Below are positions 11,339 to 22,065 of a stretch of DNA of 64,000 nucleotides, one piece after another. Numbering within the stretch: position 1 is the stretch's first letter; each line of letters opens with the position of its first letter. Made by a program: the position numbers and the translations under genes. The stretch is from positions 620,001 to 684,000 of the forward strand of contig JADYXZ010000019.1 in NCBI GenBank assembly GCA_020853885.1. The letters run 5' to 3'. Source of the stretch: Bradyrhizobiaceae bacterium. Its GTDB lineage: Bacteria; Pseudomonadota; Alphaproteobacteria; Rhizobiales; Xanthobacteraceae. Below the pieces are notes generated by a model. That model worked only from the letters and a program-made list of their open reading frames with translations. It searched no databases and had not been told where the DNA came from.

Positions 11339-11678
11339 AAGAGCAGGGCTCCTTTACACGCTCGCCGCGGGCCTCTCGCGAGGCTCGCGCGCGAGTGTGA
11401 CGGCGGCCTTCCGATCCCGATACCGTACCTTTGCGGAAGCCGGCGAATACAGATTTGACTTATAATAAATTGGCATTCGGCTTCATCAATACCGCTGACT
11501 GCAAACCTTTCATTCGTACACGATCCGGCACCAAAGTTGTGTTGGCTCGTCCAGCAGAATTGAATTCGTCTAATTCCGATATTCGTCCCGTTCCTTCCAT
11601 TCGCAAAAAATTCTGCAATCATGCCGGCATTGCTGATCTCAGCAAATTTGCGCCCACGGCACAATTCAACGGAAGCGA
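11339..11678. other. AT-rich intergenic region before hutW
   Basis: 340 bases without a gene. The first 80 are GC-rich with short inverted repeats that may end GMC transcription. From about 11440 the sequence becomes markedly more AT-rich (for example TTTGACTTATAATAAATT at 11452), which fits a promoter zone for hutW. I looked for an Irr-box-like site and saw none convincing. A GGAAG ribosome binding site directly precedes hutW. Confidence 0.5.
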
Positions 11679-13088
11679 ATGATGGCTCGCGAATATCGGG
11701 ATTCGCCAACGCGGCAACAAAATCGGGACGGCAGCGACGACGATCCCCGCGTCGCATTTGCGGTGCGCCCCGGCAGCGATCCTTTGACGGCCGCCTTCGC
11801 ACGACGGAAGTTCGTGGTCCCTTGGCAGGGCAGCCGTCCGGTCGACGACAGCGACGTCGATGCCACGCTGGAAACCATCTTCAATACCCCGCGCCAGGAG
11901 CCGGCGGCCGCCTACCTGCACGTTCCCTATTGTCACAACCACTGCCTGTTTTGCGGTTTCTTCCAGAATGCCTGGCGCCCCGACGCCTCTCCTTCGTATG
12001 TGGATGACGTGCTCCTGGAGATCGACCGCTTCCGGGATTCGCCGCTGGTGAATTCGGCGCCGATTACTGCAGTTTATCTCGGCGGCGGAACGCCCACCGC
12101 CTTGCAGCAGGACGATCTGGCGAGGCTGATCCGCGGCCTTTCGGCGATGCTGCCGCTGTCCGCCGATTGCGAGATCACCCTCGAGGGCCGCACCCACGAC
12201 TTCGGGATCGCCAAAGCCGTTGCCGCGATCGAGGCCGGCGTCAACCGGATTTCGATCGGCGTGCAGAGTTTCAATACGGACGTGCGGCGGCGGATCGGAA
12301 GAAAGAAAAGCGGCAACGAAGTCAGCGCATTTCTGCACGATCTGGTTTCCCTGCAGCGGGCAGTCATCGGCTGCGATCTGATTTACGGTCTGCCGGGACA
12401 GGACGACGCGATCTGGCGCGAAGACATAGAGACAGCCATCGCCCTCGATCTGGACGCGGTTTCGGCTTATGCCCTGAACGTCTGGCCCGGCGGTCCCTTG
12501 TTCTCAGCCGTCGAGAAGGGAAAATTGCCGAAGCCCGGAAGTCTGCCCGTGCAGGCGCTGGCCTATGCAAGCGCCTGCGAACTGTTTGCGGCGGCCGGCT
12601 GGCAACATATCGCGCAATCGCATTTCACGAACTCGCCCCACGAACGCAATCGATACAATCATTTGGTGAAGGCGGGCGCCGCGTGTCTTGCATTCGGCCC
12701 GGGCGCCGGCGGCAGCGCGCACGGCTATCGGTGGCGCAACATGCTGGATCCTGTGCGCCGCCGGGAGCGGATTTCCCAGGGACTCCCGCCGGCAGAAGGG
12801 TTGGCGAGAGTCTCGATCCTGCACCGTGCCTGGACCGAAGTCTCGGCCGGGCTCGAAGTCGGCGACCTCGATCTCGCCGCCGTGGAAGCCGCCGCGCCGG
12901 GTTTTCAGGAAGCCGCCATGCCGCTCATCGCCAACTGGTCGAGCGCGGGACTCGGCGAGATGACGGCCGGCCGGTTCAGAACAACGCGTGCGGGCGCATT
13001 CTGGATGACCATGCTGGTCAACGGGCTGCACGCGGTTCTCGACCGCCTTCCGCACCCCGGGCCGACGGATTCCCAAGCCTTGCAGTGA
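11679..13088 (+). CDS. hutW: HutW/ChuW-like heme-utilisation radical SAM protein
   Basis: A 469-residue radical SAM protein related to HemN. The 4Fe-4S motif CHNHCLFC places the three cluster cysteines at 85, 89 and 92, followed by the SAM-binding GGGTPTAL and the barrel motifs ISIGVQSF and LIYGLPGQ. HutW/ChuW proteins differ from HemN and HemW by the N-terminal segment (here DPLTAAFARRKFVVPW) and by the GPGAGGSAHGYRWRN region. Characterised ChuW opens heme anaerobically by a methyl-transfer radical reaction. Here it would complement the heme uptake cluster 20 kb away. ipdC follows 40 bases later and could be cotranscribed. No HutX/HutZ partner is adjacent. Confidence 0.82.
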   Translation: MMAREYRDSPTRQQNRDGSDDDPRVAFAVRPGSDPLTAAFARRKFVVPWQGSRPVDDSDVDATLETIFNTPRQEPAAAYLHVPYCHNHCLFCGFFQNAWRPDASPSYVDDVLLEIDRFRDSPLVNSAPITAVYLGGGTPTALQQDDLARLIRGLSAMLPLSADCEITLEGRTHDFGIAKAVAAIEAGVNRISIGVQSFNTDVRRRIGRKKSGNEVSAFLHDLVSLQRAVIGCDLIYGLPGQDDAIWREDIETAIALDLDAVSAYALNVWPGGPLFSAVEKGKLPKPGSLPVQALAYASACELFAAAGWQHIAQSHFTNSPHERNRYNHLVKAGAACLAFGPGAGGSAHGYRWRNMLDPVRRRERISQGLPPAEGLARVSILHRAWTEVSAGLEVGDLDLAAVEAAAPGFQEAAMPLIANWSSAGLGEMTAGRFRTTRAGAFWMTMLVNGLHAVLDRLPHPGPTDSQALQ

Positions 13089-13128
13089 GCAGGCTGGCGA
13101 GGCCGGCAGCGACCTGCATAATGCGTGG

Positions 13129-14772
13129 ATGGCCAGACTCGCCGACGCTCTTCTGCAAGCCCTCAAGGACCACGGCGCCCGGGAAATCTTCGGCCTCCCG
13201 GGCGATTTCGTGTTGCCGTTCTTCAAGGCGGTGGAGGAGAGCGGCATCCTTCCGCACTTCACGCTCTCGCACGAGCCGGCGGTCGGCTTCGCCGCCGACG
13301 CCGCCGCGCGCTATCACCTCGGGCTCGGCGTCGCCGTCGTGACCTATGGGGCAGGGGCGTTCAACCTCGTAAACGCCACGGCCGGCGCCTATGCCGAACG
13401 CTCGCCCGTTGTCGTGGTTTCCGGCGCGCCCGGCGCCGGCGAGCGCGCGAGCGGCTTCCTGCTGCACCATCAGGCGCGCAGCGTCGACAGCCAGCTCGCC
13501 GTATTCCGCGAGATCACCTGCGATCAGGCCGTGCTGACCAATCCCGCCACGGCGCCGCTCGAGATCGCCCGTGTCCTGCAGAGCGCGCGCGAACGCTCGC
13601 TGCCGGTCTATATCGAATTTCCGCGCGACATGGTGGCGGTCGAGGTGGAGAAGGTGCCCGTGCTCCCGCGCCGTCCGGCGGACGCTGATGCGCTGAACGA
13701 ATGCGTCGATGAAATCCTCGACAGGCTTTCGGCCGCGCGCATGCCGGCGATCGTCGTCGACGTGGAGGTGCGCCGCTTCGGCATCGAGGCAGGCGTGGCC
13801 GGCCTCGCGCGCAAGCTCGGCATTCCGGTGGTGACGACGTTCATGGGCCGCGGCTTGTTGTCCGCCGATCCCGACGTGGTGAGCGGGACTTATCTCGGCG
13901 CAGCCGGCCATCCCGACGTGACGAAGCTGATCGACGACGCGGATGCGCTGCTGCTGCTCGGCGTCATCCTCTCCGATACCAACTTCGCGCTGTCCAAGCG
14001 CAAGCTCGATCCCCGCCGCACGATCCATGCGTTCGACCGGGCGGTGCACATCGGCCATCACAGCTATCCCAACCTCGGCCTCGATGACCTGGTGAACGCG
14101 CTGGTGGAGCGCACGAAGCCCATCGTCGCCGGCGGCCGCAACCGGCTGCAGCCCGTCACCAACTACCCGCGCGGCCTGAAGGCCGACGACGCACCGATCC
14201 GGCCTTCCGACATCGCGACTGCGATCAACGATCTGTTCGACCGGCATGGCCCAATGCCGATGACGTCCGACATCGGCGACTGCCTGTTCACGGCAATGGA
14301 AATCGAAAACACTTCGCTCGCCGCGCCCGGCTACTACGCCGGCATGGGCTTCGGCGTGCCGGGCGGGGTCGGCGTCGCGGCAGCAACCGGCAGGCGGCCG
14401 CTCGTTCTTGTCGGCGACGGCGCCTTCCAGATGACCGGCTGGGAGCTCGGCAATTGCCGCCGCTACGGCCTCGATCCGATCGTCGTCCTGTTCAACAACG
14501 CAAGCTGGGAGATGCTGCGCGCGTTCCAGCCGGAATCGAAGTTCAACGATCTCTCCGACTGGAATTTCGCGGCAATCGTCCCGTCGCTGGGCGGCCACGG
14601 CACGCGCGTGACGACGCGGCGGGCCCTCGCGAATGCGCTCGAAGACGCCTATCAGCGCCGCGGCCAGTTCTCGCTCATCGAGGTGATGCTGCCGCACGGG
14701 GCGATCTCCGATACGCTTTCGCGCTTCGTCTCCGGCTTCAAGGCCGTGCGGGAAGGATCGGTGCGCAAATAG
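13129..14772 (+). CDS. ipdC: Indolepyruvate/phenylpyruvate decarboxylase (TPP-dependent)
   Basis: A 547-residue thiamine diphosphate enzyme decarboxylating aromatic 2-keto acids. The N-terminal catalytic Glu sits in LSHEPAVGFAADAAARY (Glu49); the TPP/Mg motif starts at GDGAFQMTGWELGNCRR (429-431) and closes with FNNASWEMLR. From memory the whole sequence, including HALARGLL-type details such as TTFMGRGLL, ILSDTNFA and APGYYAGMGFGVP, is very close to Azospirillum brasilense IpdC (phenylpyruvate decarboxylase), key to indole-3-acetic acid production. Indolepyruvate is therefore a likely substrate, but phenylpyruvate may be preferred. It is convergent with the CorC-like gene. Confidence 0.85.
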   Translation: MARLADALLQALKDHGAREIFGLPGDFVLPFFKAVEESGILPHFTLSHEPAVGFAADAAARYHLGLGVAVVTYGAGAFNLVNATAGAYAERSPVVVVSGAPGAGERASGFLLHHQARSVDSQLAVFREITCDQAVLTNPATAPLEIARVLQSARERSLPVYIEFPRDMVAVEVEKVPVLPRRPADADALNECVDEILDRLSAARMPAIVVDVEVRRFGIEAGVAGLARKLGIPVVTTFMGRGLLSADPDVVSGTYLGAAGHPDVTKLIDDADALLLLGVILSDTNFALSKRKLDPRRTIHAFDRAVHIGHHSYPNLGLDDLVNALVERTKPIVAGGRNRLQPVTNYPRGLKADDAPIRPSDIATAINDLFDRHGPMPMTSDIGDCLFTAMEIENTSLAAPGYYAGMGFGVPGGVGVAAATGRRPLVLVGDGAFQMTGWELGNCRRYGLDPIVVLFNNASWEMLRAFQPESKFNDLSDWNFAAIVPSLGGHGTRVTTRRALANALEDAYQRRGQFSLIEVMLPHGAISDTLSRFVSGFKAVREGSVRK

Positions 14773-14788
14773 CGCGGCGCGGCGGTTC

Positions 14789-16093
14789 TCAGCTCTTCGC
14801 GCGCCGCCGGCGCGGCACCTTCGCCACCACCACCTTGTCGATCCGCCGCCCGTCGAGGTCGAGCACCTCGAAACGCAGCCCGCCGGATTCCACGGTCTCG
14901 CCGACCTCCGGCAGGCGGCCGAACGCCGCCAGCACCTGACCCGCGACCGTGTGATAATCGCGCTCCTTCGGCAGCTTGGTATGCAGAAGGTCCGCAAGCT
15001 CGTCCGCCGGCATGGAGCCCGAGACGATATAGGAGCCGTCCTGCCGCCGCACGTAATCGGGCTCGGCCGGCCCTTCGGCCTCCGCAAACTCGCCGGCGAT
15101 GGCTTCCAGCAGGTCGGCCGCGGTCACGATGCCTTCGAAGTTCCCGTACTCGTCGAGCACGATCCCCATGTGCACCGCCGACTCCTTGAACCGCTCGATC
15201 ACGTCGAGCGCGGAGACGGTGTCGGGGATCATCGGCGCCTGACGCACGAGATTCCGCACATTCACTTCCTCGCCGCGCATGTAGGCGTTCGCCAAATCCT
15301 TGACCTGGATCACGCCGATCACCTCGTCGAGCGATCCTTCGCATACCGGCAGCCGGGAGTGGACCGACTCCGCGAGATCCTTGCGGATCGTTTCGTCATC
15401 GTCGGTGAGGTCGATGTAGTCCACCTCGAGACGGGGGGTCATCACCGCCTTCGCCGGCCGGTCGGCGAGGCGCATCACGCCGGAGATCATCGCGCGCTCT
15501 TCCGGCTCCAGCACGCCTGCGGATTCCGCCTCCGCCACGAGCGCGCGGATTTCCTCTTCTGTCACCCGCGCTTCGCCTTCCTGCCCGAGCCCGAACAGAT
15601 TGAGTACCGCCTTGCTCGAAACATCCAGCAGCCAGACGAGCGGTGCGCCGATCCGTGCGAGCAGCGTCATGCCCGGCGCGACCAGGCACGCGACGCGCTC
15701 GGGGTCACGCAACGCGACGCGCTTCGGAACCAGTTCTCCCCCGATCAACGACAGGTAGGTAATGGCCGTCACCACGAGACCGACCGCCACGACATTGGCA
15801 AGCCTGCCGGAAACCCCCCACTCGACGAGCCAATCCGCAAGGCGAATGCCGAGTGTCGCCCCGGAGAACGCGCCCGCCAGGATGCCGACCAGCGTGATGC
15901 CGATCTGCACGGCGGACAGAAAACGGCCGGGATCGGAAGCAAGCTCGAGTGCGCGCCGCGAACCGTGCACCTCGCGGTCGACCATTGCCTTGAGGCGGCC
16001 GGGCCGCGACGAGACGATCGCAAGCTCGGACATGGCGAGGAGGCCGTTGACCAGGATCAGCAGCAGGACGACGATAATTTCAATGAACAGCAT
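14789..16093 (-). CDS. CorC/HlyC-type hemolysin family protein (DUF21, CBS pair)
   Basis: A 434-residue inner-membrane protein. Residues 1-180 form the DUF21/CNNM membrane domain with about four hydrophobic segments (first IIVVLLLILVNGLLAMSELA). A CBS-domain pair covers about 205-325 (RLADRPAKAVMTPR, ...LPVCEGSLDEVIGVI, ...MGIVLDEYGNFEGIVT). A CorC_HlyC domain ends the protein (about 340-430, DELADLLHTKLP...VAGQVLAAFGRLPEVGE). Proteins of this type are linked to Mg2+ or Co2+ efflux in bacteria, despite the hemolysin name. It is a single gene, convergent with ipdC. Confidence 0.92.
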   Translation of the reverse strand: MLFIEIIVVLLLILVNGLLAMSELAIVSSRPGRLKAMVDREVHGSRRALELASDPGRFLSAVQIGITLVGILAGAFSGATLGIRLADWLVEWGVSGRLANVVAVGLVVTAITYLSLIGGELVPKRVALRDPERVACLVAPGMTLLARIGAPLVWLLDVSSKAVLNLFGLGQEGEARVTEEEIRALVAEAESAGVLEPEERAMISGVMRLADRPAKAVMTPRLEVDYIDLTDDDETIRKDLAESVHSRLPVCEGSLDEVIGVIQVKDLANAYMRGEEVNVRNLVRQAPMIPDTVSALDVIERFKESAVHMGIVLDEYGNFEGIVTAADLLEAIAGEFAEAEGPAEPDYVRRQDGSYIVSGSMPADELADLLHTKLPKERDYHTVAGQVLAAFGRLPEVGETVESGGLRFEVLDLDGRRIDKVVVAKVPRRRRAKS

Positions 16094-16213
16094 GGGAACT
16101 TGAACTTAGCATCAAGATGCCGGGCTCGGCCAATGGGCCTAGTTTCCTATTTGTCCGGCATGCCTGCGGCCGCGGCCGAAAGCAATACCACAATCGTCTG
16201 CTGCACGAATCGC

Positions 16214-16840
16214 CTAGAGGCCAAACGCCGATCGCGTTCCGTCGATGACATATTGCACGGCCAGCGCCGCAAGAATAATCCCCAAGAGACGCGACAGCAC
16301 CATGCTGCCCATCGCGCCGATCCATCGGCGGATGACGGAAGCAAAAACGAAGGCCGCGAGGCACCCGCCGATCACGAGCGCGATTACCGCGAGCAGGATC
16401 GCGAGCCCGATCGGCTGTCCCTGCGTTTGACCGGCGAGCAGGATCGTCGCCGTGATCGCGCCCGGCCCCGCCATCAACGGCGTGGCAAGCGGGAAGGCGG
16501 CGACATGCCGCGCGCGTTCCTCCAGCGCCTGCTCGGCCGTGTCCGTCTCTCGCGGCACGCGCCAGCCGAGCACCATGTCGAAGGCGACAATGAACAGAAG
16601 CAAACCGCCGGCGATGTGAAACGCGGGCAGGGTGATCCCCAGCGCCCAGAGCAACCAATCCCCCGCAAGCGCGAAGCCCGCGAGGATCAGGCCCGCAATG
16701 ATGCATGCGTTGAAAGCGATCGAACGCCGCGCCGCCGCCGGCACCTTCTCCGTCGCCGCCAGGAACGCGGGGATGAGTCCAAGGGGATCGACCACCACGA
16801 ACAGGGTAACGAACGCGGACACGAAGAAATCGGGCGGCAT
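16214..16840 (-). CDS. marC: MarC family membrane protein
   Basis: A 208-residue protein with six predicted membrane segments, starting FFVSAFVTLFVVVDPLGLIPAFLA, which is the conserved MarC opening (VDPLGLIPxFL). Further segments include AFHIAGGLLLFIVAFDMVLG and PLMAGPGAITATILLAG, both typical. MarC was once linked to multiple antibiotic resistance, but that link has been withdrawn; the transported substrate is not known. It lies between the CorC-like gene and gyrA, on the opposite strand to gyrA, matching its usual place next to gyrA in this order. Confidence 0.93.
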   Translation of the reverse strand: MPPDFFVSAFVTLFVVVDPLGLIPAFLAATEKVPAAARRSIAFNACIIAGLILAGFALAGDWLLWALGITLPAFHIAGGLLLFIVAFDMVLGWRVPRETDTAEQALEERARHVAAFPLATPLMAGPGAITATILLAGQTQGQPIGLAILLAVIALVIGGCLAAFVFASVIRRWIGAMGSMVLSRLLGIILAALAVQYVIDGTRSAFGL

Positions 16841-17080
16841 GCACCGGGCGTACTGGCGGCGAGAACTGTGGTCAATCGCAGGGCTCGCGGCGCCAGGTTT
16901 TTCGCGCGCTGCCGGGGCGATTTATGGCGATCTCGCGGCCACACTGTAAGGGCGATCCGATGGCATCTAAATATATGAAATAACAATGGAAAATAGCGTC
17001 CTGCAGCGTCCCGATTGCTGGCATTGCGGCGCCGGATCGGCTATACGATTCGACATCGTTTTCTCAAGGATTCTGAGGCC

Positions 17081-19801
<2,721 letters not shown>

Positions 19802-19872
19802 TGAGTCAATGACTGCAATAATTTGTTACTAAATCGAAGGGAACCAGGTTCCACCCGGGCCGTTGCCGGCCC

Positions 19873-20409
19873 ATGTTCCGAGTTCCCTGCCGCCGCTGCC
19901 TCGCGGCTTGTTGCACCGTCGCAGCGATTGCTGCGACGGGCGGCACATCGCCCGCTCTCGCAACGGGAGCACCCAGCCTCTTCAATTTCTGGCGTTTCGA
20001 ACCGCCCGCCGCACCACTCCCGAAGAAGAAGGGTGCTCCCTCGACAAGCACGAGTTGCTTGCCCGGCGCACTCAAGAGCCAGCTTGCCGAGATCGACCAC
20101 CGTTTCGGATCCATCGTCGTCGTTTCGACCTTGCGTCCCGGCGCGCGCATCAATGGCACGCGGCATCCGTCGCTCCATGCAACGTGTCGGGCTGTCGATT
20201 TCCGGCCGGCGAGGGGGACCTATGGCGCCGTAGCGGCGCACTTGCGCCGTAGTTGGAGTGGCGGGATGGGGACCTACTCGTCCGGACACATCCACATCGA
20301 CACCGGCCCAAACTACCGCTGGCATAATGGAGGAGGGCGGCAACAGGCGCGCAAGAGCCGTCCGGCGCCCGCCATCACCGCGGCCGCCACGCCCGCGGCC
20401 GCGGATTGA
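19873..20409 (+). CDS. Secreted M15-like (YcbK/DUF882) peptidase
   Basis: A 178-residue exported protein. It has a basic N-terminus, a hydrophobic core (CLAACCTVAAIAATGG) and an Ala-x-Ala-like cleavage site near residue 30. The mature part has the zinc-site pattern of the DUF882/M15 peptidases: HPSLHATCRAVDFRP (His and Asp ligands) and GHIHIDTG (His ligand) at about 97-145. These enzymes resemble D,D- or L,D-carboxypeptidases acting on peptidoglycan stem peptides. The C-terminal tail is Ala/Pro-rich and likely unstructured. It is convergent with nsrR. Confidence 0.8.
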   Translation: MFRVPCRRCLAACCTVAAIAATGGTSPALATGAPSLFNFWRFEPPAAPLPKKKGAPSTSTSCLPGALKSQLAEIDHRFGSIVVVSTLRPGARINGTRHPSLHATCRAVDFRPARGTYGAVAAHLRRSWSGGMGTYSSGHIHIDTGPNYRWHNGGGRQQARKSRPAPAITAAATPAAAD

Positions 20410-20413
20410 TTGC

Positions 20414-20445
20414 GACCCCGCTGCCGGTTTCTCGGAAAGCGGGTC
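20414..20445. terminator. Possible hairpin between convergent genes
   Basis: GACCCCGCT (20414-20422) pairs with AGCGGGTC (20438-20445) with one bulged C. It sits between the ends of the M15-like gene and the nsrR-like gene. No long T run follows, so termination is a weak inference. The last bases overlap the end of the nsrR-like gene. Confidence 0.35.
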
Positions 20446-20905
20446 AGGACCGCGCGAGCGACCCTGCACCGTTATCGAGCGACAGCAACTTCCGCAGCGG
20501 CGCGCGCGGACGCATCAGGTCCGCCACCGTGTAGCGATCGAGCGTCGACAGGAACGCGTCGCGCGCCTCCACGAGCGCCTTGCGCAATGCGCAGCCCGAA
20601 AAAATGGTGCAGTCGGCGTCGTCCGGATTGAAGCAGGGCACCAGCGCCATATCCGCCTCGGTCCGCCGCACCACCTCGCCGAGGACAATGTCCCCCGGTC
20701 GCCGCGCCAGCCGCAGGCCGCCGCCCTTGCCCCGCACGGTTTCGACGTACCCGCCGATTCCGAGCTGATGCACCACCTTCATCAGGTGATTCCGCGAAAT
20801 CCTGTACGCGCCGGCAATCTCCGCAATGGTGGCAAGCTCCTCGCCCTTGAGCGCGAGGAAGATCAGCACCCGCAGGGAATAGTCCGTATAGACCGTTAGT
20901 CGCAC
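20444..20905 (-). CDS. nsrR: Rrf2-family regulator, NsrR-like
   Basis: A 153-residue Rrf2 transcription factor: winged helix at residues 1-60 (TDYSLRVLIFLAL, IAEIAGAYRISRNHLMKVV), then a GKGGG wing, and three cysteines (Cys91, Cys99, Cys105) in PCFNPDDADCTIFSGC. NsrR uses three cysteines here to hold a nitric-oxide-sensitive Fe-S cluster; the spacing (x7, x5) is close to E. coli NsrR (x4, x5). NO would destroy the cluster and relieve repression. It is divergent from a ferredoxin-Fe-S-DUF2249 set and shares a palindromic operator with it. It could instead be another Fe-S-sensing Rrf2 type; the NO link is inference from the cysteine pattern and the neighbours. Confidence 0.8.
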   Translation of the reverse strand: MRLTVYTDYSLRVLIFLALKGEELATIAEIAGAYRISRNHLMKVVHQLGIGGYVETVRGKGGGLRLARRPGDIVLGEVVRRTEADMALVPCFNPDDADCTIFSGCALRKALVEARDAFLSTLDRYTVADLMRPRAPLRKLLSLDNGAGSLARS

Positions 20906-20971
20906 GCCGGCAGTCCTCCGAAAATGCCTTCAGAAAGATACATACAGCATATTGCTTTTCAGCAAAATCTA

Positions 20972-20996
20972 TAATATGCATTCTCGATACATATTA
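20972..20996. promoter_or_regulatory. Probable NsrR/Rrf2 operator
   Basis: TAATATGCAT-N5-ATACATATTA: ten-base arms that match with one mismatch. The ATGCAT/ATACAT halves resemble known NsrR sites (consensus close to AAGATGCATTT and its mirror). It lies in the 90-bp AT-rich gap between the divergent nsrR-like and ferredoxin genes and touches the ferredoxin's first ATG, so it could control both. Confidence 0.65.
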
Positions 20997-21400
20997 TGAG
21001 CCGAGGCAGGAGGCTAGCCCTGACCTACGTCGTCACCGAAAGCTGCATCAAGTGCAAATACATGGACTGCGTGGAAGTCTGTCCGGCGGACTGCTTCTAC
21101 GCGGGCGAGAACATGCTGGTCATCCATCCCGACCAGTGCATCCATTGCGGCGTGTGTGAGCCGGAGTGTCCGATCGCGGCGATCAAGGCCGACACCGAGC
21201 CGGCAGCGGAGGAGTGGATCGCGCTCAATCGCGAATATTCGGAGAAGTGGCCGAACATCACGATAAGAGACCTGCCGCCGGACGATGCGCGCGACTGGGA
21301 AGGCGTTCCCGACAAACGCGCATATTTCAGCCCGGCCCCTCACGGACAGCAGCCGGCGTCCGCCTCCGTCACGAATTCCGCGCCGACGGACCCATCCTAA
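20996..21400 (+). CDS. fdxA: 7Fe/8Fe-type ferredoxin (FdxA-like)
   Basis: Soluble electron carrier with two Fe-S clusters. Two cysteine motifs are visible: [17 protein letters not shown] and [12 protein letters not shown], the FdxA pattern of one [3Fe-4S] and one [4Fe-4S] cluster. The longest form starts at ATG 20996 (134 residues), but this ATG is inside the operator and has no Shine-Dalgarno. FdxA proteins normally begin M-T-Y-V-V-T-E; here that point reads CTG-ACC-TAC at 21020, with AGGAGG (21008-21013) six bases before. A CTG start at 21020 (126 residues) is therefore quite likely. It is the first gene of a set including DUF59 and DUF2249 proteins. Confidence 0.85.
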   Translation: MSRGRRLALTYVVTESCIKCKYMDCVEVCPADCFYAGENMLVIHPDQCIHCGVCEPECPIAAIKADTEPAAEEWIALNREYSEKWPNITIRDLPPDDARDWEGVPDKRAYFSPAPHGQQPASASVTNSAPTDPS

Positions 21401-21415
21401 GGGAGCGTGCAGGAT

Positions 21416-21778
21416 ATGAGCGCCGGGGATGCGGAAGAGCGCGCCATGAACGACGACGATATTCTCGCCGCGCTGAAGGAGGTCATCGATCCCGAGCTCG
21501 GCCTCAATATTGTCGATCTCGGCCTTGTGCATGAGATCATCGCCAAGGCCGACAGAATCCTGGTCGCGCTGATGATGACGACGCCGGCTTGCCCGCTCGG
21601 CGAGATGCTGGTCGAGCAGGCGGAGGCCGCGTTGTTGAAACACTTTCCCACAGTGGAATTGATCGACGTCATGCTGCGCCGGGACCTGCCCTGGTCGCCC
21701 GAATTAATGACCGAAGACGGCCGCCGGCAACTGGGACTCACGCCCGATACGACGGCCGGCGCCGCCTATCCGACCTGA
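21416..21778 (+). CDS. DUF59/MIP18-type iron-sulfur cluster assembly factor
   Basis: A 120-residue protein of the DUF59 (MIP18/SufT/PaaD) family, which helps deliver Fe-S clusters to target proteins. The family core is clear: ILAALKEVIDPELGLNIVDL, then the conserved cysteine in MTTPACPLGEMLVEQAE, and a final DLPWSPELMTEDGRRQLG. An in-frame GTG lies at 21407, and an internal ATG at 21446 would fit the family start; 21416 was chosen for its spacing from GGGAG at 21401. It follows the ferredoxin by about 15 bases and likely shares its transcript. Confidence 0.88.
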   Translation: MSAGDAEERAMNDDDILAALKEVIDPELGLNIVDLGLVHEIIAKADRILVALMMTTPACPLGEMLVEQAEAALLKHFPTVELIDVMLRRDLPWSPELMTEDGRRQLGLTPDTTAGAAYPT

Positions 21779-21806
21779 CAGCATTGCCAACCGAAGGAGG
21801 AGAACC

Positions 21807-22049
21807 ATGCCGCAGCAGACCGACCAGCCGATCATCGACGTGCGCACCATCGTACCGCGTGAACGACATCCGCTGATCTTCAACACATTCTCGGCGCTTC
21901 AGCCGGGCCAGAGCTTCGATCTGGTCAATGATCACGACCCCAAGCCGCTCTATTATCAATTCGAGGCCGAATATCGTGGTGCGTTCGGCTGGGATTACAT
22001 GGAGCAGGGCCCTGATGTCTGGCGCGTCCGGATCAGTCGAACGTCCTGA
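21807..22049 (+). CDS. DUF2249 domain-containing protein
   Basis: An 80-residue protein that is almost entirely one DUF2249 domain: IIDVRTIVPRERHPLIF, then LQPGQSFDLVNDHDPKPLYY and a final GPDVWRVRI. DUF2249 is related to the SirA/TusA fold and is often found beside hemerythrin, denitrification or NO-response genes (general knowledge). No cysteine of the TusA type is present, so sulfur transfer is unlikely. GGAGGAG (21796-21802) gives a strong ribosome binding site. It lies between the DUF59 gene and the membrane protein gene. Confidence 0.88.
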   Translation: MPQQTDQPIIDVRTIVPRERHPLIFNTFSALQPGQSFDLVNDHDPKPLYYQFEAEYRGAFGWDYMEQGPDVWRVRISRTS

Positions 22050-22065
22050 CAGACGAACGAGTCGG

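Noticed and set aside
11443-11580. Possible Irr-box or heme-responsive site upstream of hutW
   Set aside because: The region is AT-rich, but no segment matched TTTAGAAT-N-ATTCTAAA well in both arms.
13018-15087. 689-codon minus-strand frame across ipdC
   Set aside because: It runs antisense through ipdC and out of frame into the CorC-like gene; no recognisable domain, and ipdC has all catalytic motifs.
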